Source: Parasponia andersonii
Taxonomy: Eukaryota > Streptophyta > Magnoliopsida > Rosales > Cannabaceae
NCBI GenBank assembly: GCA_002914805.1
Contig: JXTB01000118.1
Coordinates: 676,065 to 740,064 of the forward strand
Direction of reading: 5' to 3'
Length of the DNA: 64,000 nt
Both the position numbers and the translations under genes were made by a program. Positions 60,101-64,000 of this stretch are shown here, piece after piece. Each line of letters starts with the position of its first letter. Position 1 is the stretch's first letter. The notes under the pieces were generated by a model. That model saw nothing but the letters and a program-made list of their open reading frames with translations, was not told where the DNA came from and searched no databases.

Positions 60101-61036
60101 AGATGTGACAAATGTCAACGATTTGCAACCATTCCTAGAAAACCACATGTTCCTTTAACTTAAATGACTAGTCCATAGCCATTTGCCGTGTGGGGAATTG
60201 ATATTATCGGGATGCTGCCATTAGCGCGAGGTGGTTTGAAGTATGCAGTGGTCGCAGTCGATTATTTTACAAAATGGACGGAAGCCGAGGCTTTGAGCAC
60301 CATCTCTGCGAAGAAGATAATAGATTTTGTTTACAAATCTATAATCTACCGGTATGGTATACCGCATACCATAATTTCTGATAATGGAAAGCAATTCGAC
60401 TGTGACCAGTTCCGTGACTTCTGCAATAACTTGGGCATCAAGAAGAGTTTCTCCGCTGTTGTTCATCCGCAAGCCAATGGGCAGATCGAAGCGATAAACA
60501 AAATACTCAAGTAGAATATAAAGACAAAACTGGAGGAGCATAAAGGAGCTTGGCCAGAGGTACTTCCAGAAGTTTTATGGGCTTATCGCACCACACAACG
60601 AACCACTACTGGAGAGAGTCCATTCTCTTTGGCTTATGGATATGAGGCGATGATCCCTGTTGAAATTGGTGCGGGCTCCCTGCGGCGATCTGTTTATGAG
60701 CAAAATCAGAATGATGTATTACTGAGAATTGATCTCGATCTTTTAGAAGAATGGCGTGAACAATCTCAGCTCCGAATTGCATCATATCAACGACGAACTG
60801 CTCGTTATTATAACTCCAAAGTCAAAGATAGACAGTTTGAAGTTGGAGATCTTGTCCTTCGACGAGTTCTACCTAATAATAAAGAACATGGTGCTGGTGT
60901 ATTTGGGCCTTCTTGGGAAGGGCCTTATGTTATTGATAGCGTCATTCGACCTGGGACATATAACCTAGCTCGCATCGGTGGACAAAAGATCGAGCATGCC
61001 TGGAATGCAGAACAACTTCGTCGTTATTATCAATAA
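57180..61036 (+). pseudogene. Tat-like pol remnant with dual RNase H
   Basis: Protease near 57270-57560 (VLVDNGSAVDIL; FNTVLGRPTLRELRAV), then a repetitive alanine/lysine/serine/valine linker, RT about 58140-58780 (WRTCIDFTDLNKACPKDSF; VYVDDMIVKS), the first RNase H about 58800-59250, the archaeal-type RNase H about 59440-59840 (LYVDGSSNENGASAG; YSDSQLVVCQVKG), and integrase from about 59985 (CDKCQRFA; WGIDIIGMLP; VHPQANGQIEA) to a stop at 61036. It is a fossil with several breaks. Confidence 0.87.
57709..57948 (+). repeat. 24-base coding minisatellite in Tat pol
   Basis: About ten copies of a 24-base unit (GCGTCAGTCGTGGCAGCAGA type) encode an eight-residue KASVVAAD repeat. The central copies are nearly identical and the outer ones diverge (EAPVGSSD, KASVEPSV). 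The array lies between the protease and RT and keeps frame. Confidence 0.92.
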
Positions 61037-61640
61037 ATCTTCATGTTATCATCAACAGCCTACTGTATCTTCTTCATTAATATTCGTCAATAATACTTCT
61101 TCAGCTATTACTTCAACTCGTTTCCGATCTTCTTTTATAGTTTTATGGCAGTTTTTAGACACCATAAAACTCGGGGGGTAGTAGGATCAGAATGTTATCT
61201 CCTACTGGTTTCTTAAGGGACTATGCAAACGTCCATTTAGAGGAGACAGGGGTTTTAGATCGTCGAAGTATCTGAATCTCCTTAAAATCCTAGGATTTTC
61301 TCCTCGCTTCATGCCTCAGCATGTCGTATTATGCAATTTCCCTCCTCGAACAGAAAAGTAACTAAGCAAAACGTTCATTGTTCGAAGTGATATATTGCTA
61401 TGTTTTATTTTGACATGGAACTTTTGAAATACAGTTAGAGTTTGCATCACTCATATTGATCGTTTTCTTAAGCGACCTAACCTATCCTAACGCTTAAAAC
61501 TCGTTTTAAGTTAGTCGGATTCAAATCGCTAAAAGCGTACTGATCAATCACCTGTGATTGACTACTTAGTTAAAATTACTGTTGTGTTTTCATTGTTTTG
61601 CAGGAGTATATAAGGAAAAATAATATTTATTAAAAGAAAG
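61037..61640. other. Spacer between Tat integrase and antisense gene
   Basis: It contains the purine-rich AAAACTCGGGGGGTA at 61166-61180, which looks like a polypurine tract yet is not followed by sequence matching the 5' LTR. No ORF is present. Confidence 0.5.
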
Positions 61641-61762
61641 TCACCCGTACATGCACAGAAAAGAAGGGGGACCAAGCCCGCATTGTTCTAAAAATAATAA
61701 AAAAAAAAGAGTTATGCAGAAGGGCTCGCGCCGCCGTCCCCAGCCTTGGCGGTATCCTCCCT

Positions 61763-63857
61763 CTAGCTTTGCACGAGTTCGACCACGTCCTCGCCAAGGA
61801 TGGAGAAGTCAAAATCCAGATGCTCGCAAAAAATGTTGAAAATGATAGTCGACGAGACGATATCACTAGCTTTATCTTCGAGTTCTTTGACTTCAGTCGC
61901 CTTGAACTCCTCGATAGCTTTGTGAACCGCCTCGGTGGTCGCTTCCCTCATGCGATCCTGATGCTCAGAAATGACCTTCTCGAGCTCTTTGACTTTCTCC
62001 TCGAGATTCTCCTTGGTGAGTCTCTCCTTGGCCAGGTCCTCGAGCATCTGCTACTTCTCTAAGTTGAAGGCCGTTCTATCCTCCTTTTGAGCCTTCTCTG
62101 AGTTCTCGTACGCTTGCATTATCTCTTCAACTTTTTCAGCCTTCTCTAAGCATTCGAGAACCGGGTCGTGCATCAGGACAGCAGCAGCCGTAGTCTAAAA
62201 AAAAAAAAAGGTCTAATTGTTAACACCAAGAGAATACACTCGAGGAGAAGATAGAAAAGCTTACATTAGCCAGCATCCTCATCGCAGATCCAAAAGCGAC
62301 CTTGGCAGAACGTCGCTTCATCCGCTCCCAACCTTCCTCAGATGTGAAGCGATCAATAAAGGCTGCGCTCATACCAGCCTTCTCTGGTAATTGGTTGAGG
62401 AGTGTGAAGAGCTCTTCACCCTTATCTGCCAAGATCGGTTCCGAAGAAGTGGCGGCCTCGGTGGGTGGTTCAGGATGACTCGTTGGCTGAGGCTGTGGTA
62501 GAGGCGAGCTTACTGGGAAGTCCTCGAAGGCAACTTTTCTTTTCTTCGAGCTGTCGACCTTCTCCTTCCCTTTTGATGGCTGAGTACTCTCGGGTGTTTT
62601 GGTTTTTGCCATGGACCCGAGACTTGAAGGTGGTGCTCGCAAGCCGCTACCAATGACCATCTCTGTACAGATATGTTAGTGAGCAAGGAAATATAGTATA
62701 AGGGTAATCAGAATGAACGTGTAATTACCTTCTTCTTATAGAGCTAGTTGAGGAGCTGGTGGTGACACTGTCTCTGGAGATGAAGGTTCTGAGCGTGGAG
62801 GTGTGGCTGGTGCTTTTCGTTTTCTAATTCTTGAAGATGAGGCACCTAAATCTGTCCTTTTCCTTGGCTTCTTCTTCGAGCTCGATGGCTTAGACGAGAG
62901 AACCGGGGGGTCTGGGAACGCGGCTCCCTTTGGAAGCAGACCGCAAGCGACCAGGTTATTCGAAGTACCTAGTACCTTCCAATTAAATTCCTCAATTGGA
63001 AGGTCGTTGATTTTATATACCCTTGCGAGCTGTTCCCTGGAAAGTCCGGGTCGATCCCTGTTATCTGCGATAACAGTCGAATGCGATCAGTATAAAAGTA
63101 AACATAAAAAAAAGGGCGATAAATTGGAAGACTACCTACCGGGATTCTGAAAGAAGCCGTTAGCTGCATAGTCAAAATGGAAAAATGGATTTTTCCATTT
63201 TCCCATGTTGTTGCGAACCCCGTAGATCATTTTTATTGCCTGGTTCGACCATTTGCTCGCATAGAAGAAGCCAAGATCTGACGGGTTTGATTTCACTTGG
63301 TAGAACCAAGCGAATTCTTCAGGTGAAGGGGTTTCTAAACCTAGTTTATGGTACAATATATACAAACCTACCATATATCTATAGGTATTAGGGGTCAATT
63401 GAAAAGGGACGACCCCATAGTAATCAATAATCGATTTTATATACGGATGGAGTGGGAAATGCACGCCACACTTGAGGACTGCCTCAGAAAAAGAAGCGAG
63501 TCCATGTGGGGGAGTGTGTGGACGGTTAAATTCCATAGGTAGATGAAGGGGTATGGCGATCTTATAGCTGCTCGCAATTTTGCTGAGTTTGTTCGATGTG
63601 CAGCTCATCCTTATATTGGTACATGACCAATTCCCTTCTACGTATTGGTAGCCAGATGAAAATGCAGGGGCATCCCTGATATGTCTGGGCCACTGGTCCT
63701 GGGGAAGATCGCCTATTCGAGGACTACTCTGTCTGGCCTCTGTTATTTCTATCTCGGGTTCTGGCTCAAGATAGTCTTCAAGGTTAATGGAGCTGACACT
63801 CGAGTCAGATTCTCCAGAAAATGCATTCCCTTCCCTAAATTCCTCACTACTAGACAT
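61763..63857 (-). pseudogene. Antisense additional gene of the Tat-like element (gypsy-type transposon domain)
   Basis: Minus-strand pieces separated by intron-like gaps. 63132-63857 starts MSSSEEFREG and contains FPLHPYIKSIIDYYGVVPFQ and PNTYRYMVGLYILYHK, matching the 'putative gypsy type transposon' domain. 62220-62660 starts MVIGSG, is rich in proline and serine, and ends FTSEEGWERMKRRSAKV. 61763-62047 is a long coiled coil (ERLTKENLEEKVKELEKV). Genes of this type occur antisense in Tat elements of other plants; their role is unknown. I list the pieces separately and do not assert a full product. Confidence 0.72.
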
Positions 63858-64000
63858 CTGAAAAGAAATACGGATGGGTTTAGTCCTATGCGAACATCTA
63901 GGATTCTCACTATGTCAGCACTTTGGGTATTCATCCTAGGATTGTACTAACAAGCAAGCTCATTCCTAAGAGGTCTACGGATTCGTAAAAATTGTTCGAG

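Larger units (their letters stand above)
54512..64000 (+). mobile_element. Ty3/gypsy Tat-lineage element with antisense gene, broken, runs off the window
   Basis: The 5' LTR (54512-55168) is followed by gag, protease, RT, RNase H, a second archaeal-type RNase H and integrase. Then come a purine-rich PPT-like tract at 61166-61180 and a block of minus-strand ORFs to 63857. The second RNase H marks the Tat lineage, and antisense additional ORFs after the integrase are known in some Tat elements. The 3' LTR is not in the window. Several breaks are present in gag and pol. An N lies at 59934. Confidence 0.88.

Overview
The window looks like AT-rich nuclear DNA from a flowering plant, probably a eudicot. 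It has one resistance-type NBS-LRR gene, plant-specific retrotransposon lineages (chromovirus/Tekay-like, Athila-like, Tat-like, Tork-like copia), a CACTA transposon with split genes, and plant-type intron borders. I cannot name the species. Five isolated N characters (5194, 24139, 29024, 31573, 59934) mark unresolved bases or joins.

Layout. 1-2129 is an old LTR of the same family as the large element at 10.6 kb. 2.2-4.1 kb holds two small inverted-repeat elements and a stretch paralogous to 52.5-53.3 kb, which includes the last exon of an unidentified host gene. 7495-10242 is an RPS5-like CC-NBS-LRR resistance gene whose frame is interrupted by one in-frame stop near three quarters of its length. 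At 10631, 388 bases past its final stop, a Ty3/gypsy chromovirus with 1.9-kb LTRs is inserted (10631-19344). A 10.6-kb CACTA transposon (19345-29913) then landed in the last three bases of its 3' LTR, so the retroelement's GTTAG target duplication appears at 10626-10630 and again at 29917-29921, beyond the CACTA.

29.9-34.1 kb is host sequence with segments paralogous to 47.8-49.9 kb, broken by a long-inverted-repeat element and a copia-like solo LTR. 34.17-38.21 kb is a truncated copia element. Next comes a roughly 285-base fragment of an inositol-tetrakisphosphate kinase gene, then an Athila-type element in minus orientation (about 38.76-47.47 kb; one LTR kept). 47.8-53.6 kb is the second host-derived duplicated block, with recognisable exons of an unidentified gene. 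54.3-54.5 kb looks like a LINE 3' end. From 54512 to the window edge runs a Tat-lineage element with gag, protease, RT, two RNase H regions and integrase, a 24-base coding minisatellite between protease and RT, and a separate antisense gene after the integrase.

Overall this is one resistance-gene locus, with remnants of a tandemly duplicated neighbour gene, inflated by nested transposable elements. The only candidate functional host gene is the NBS-LRR, and as written it is truncated. I found no tRNA or rRNA gene and no CRISPR array. The least ordinary features are the insertion at the LTR terminus, the coding minisatellite and antisense gene of the Tat element, and the repeated unknown host gene.
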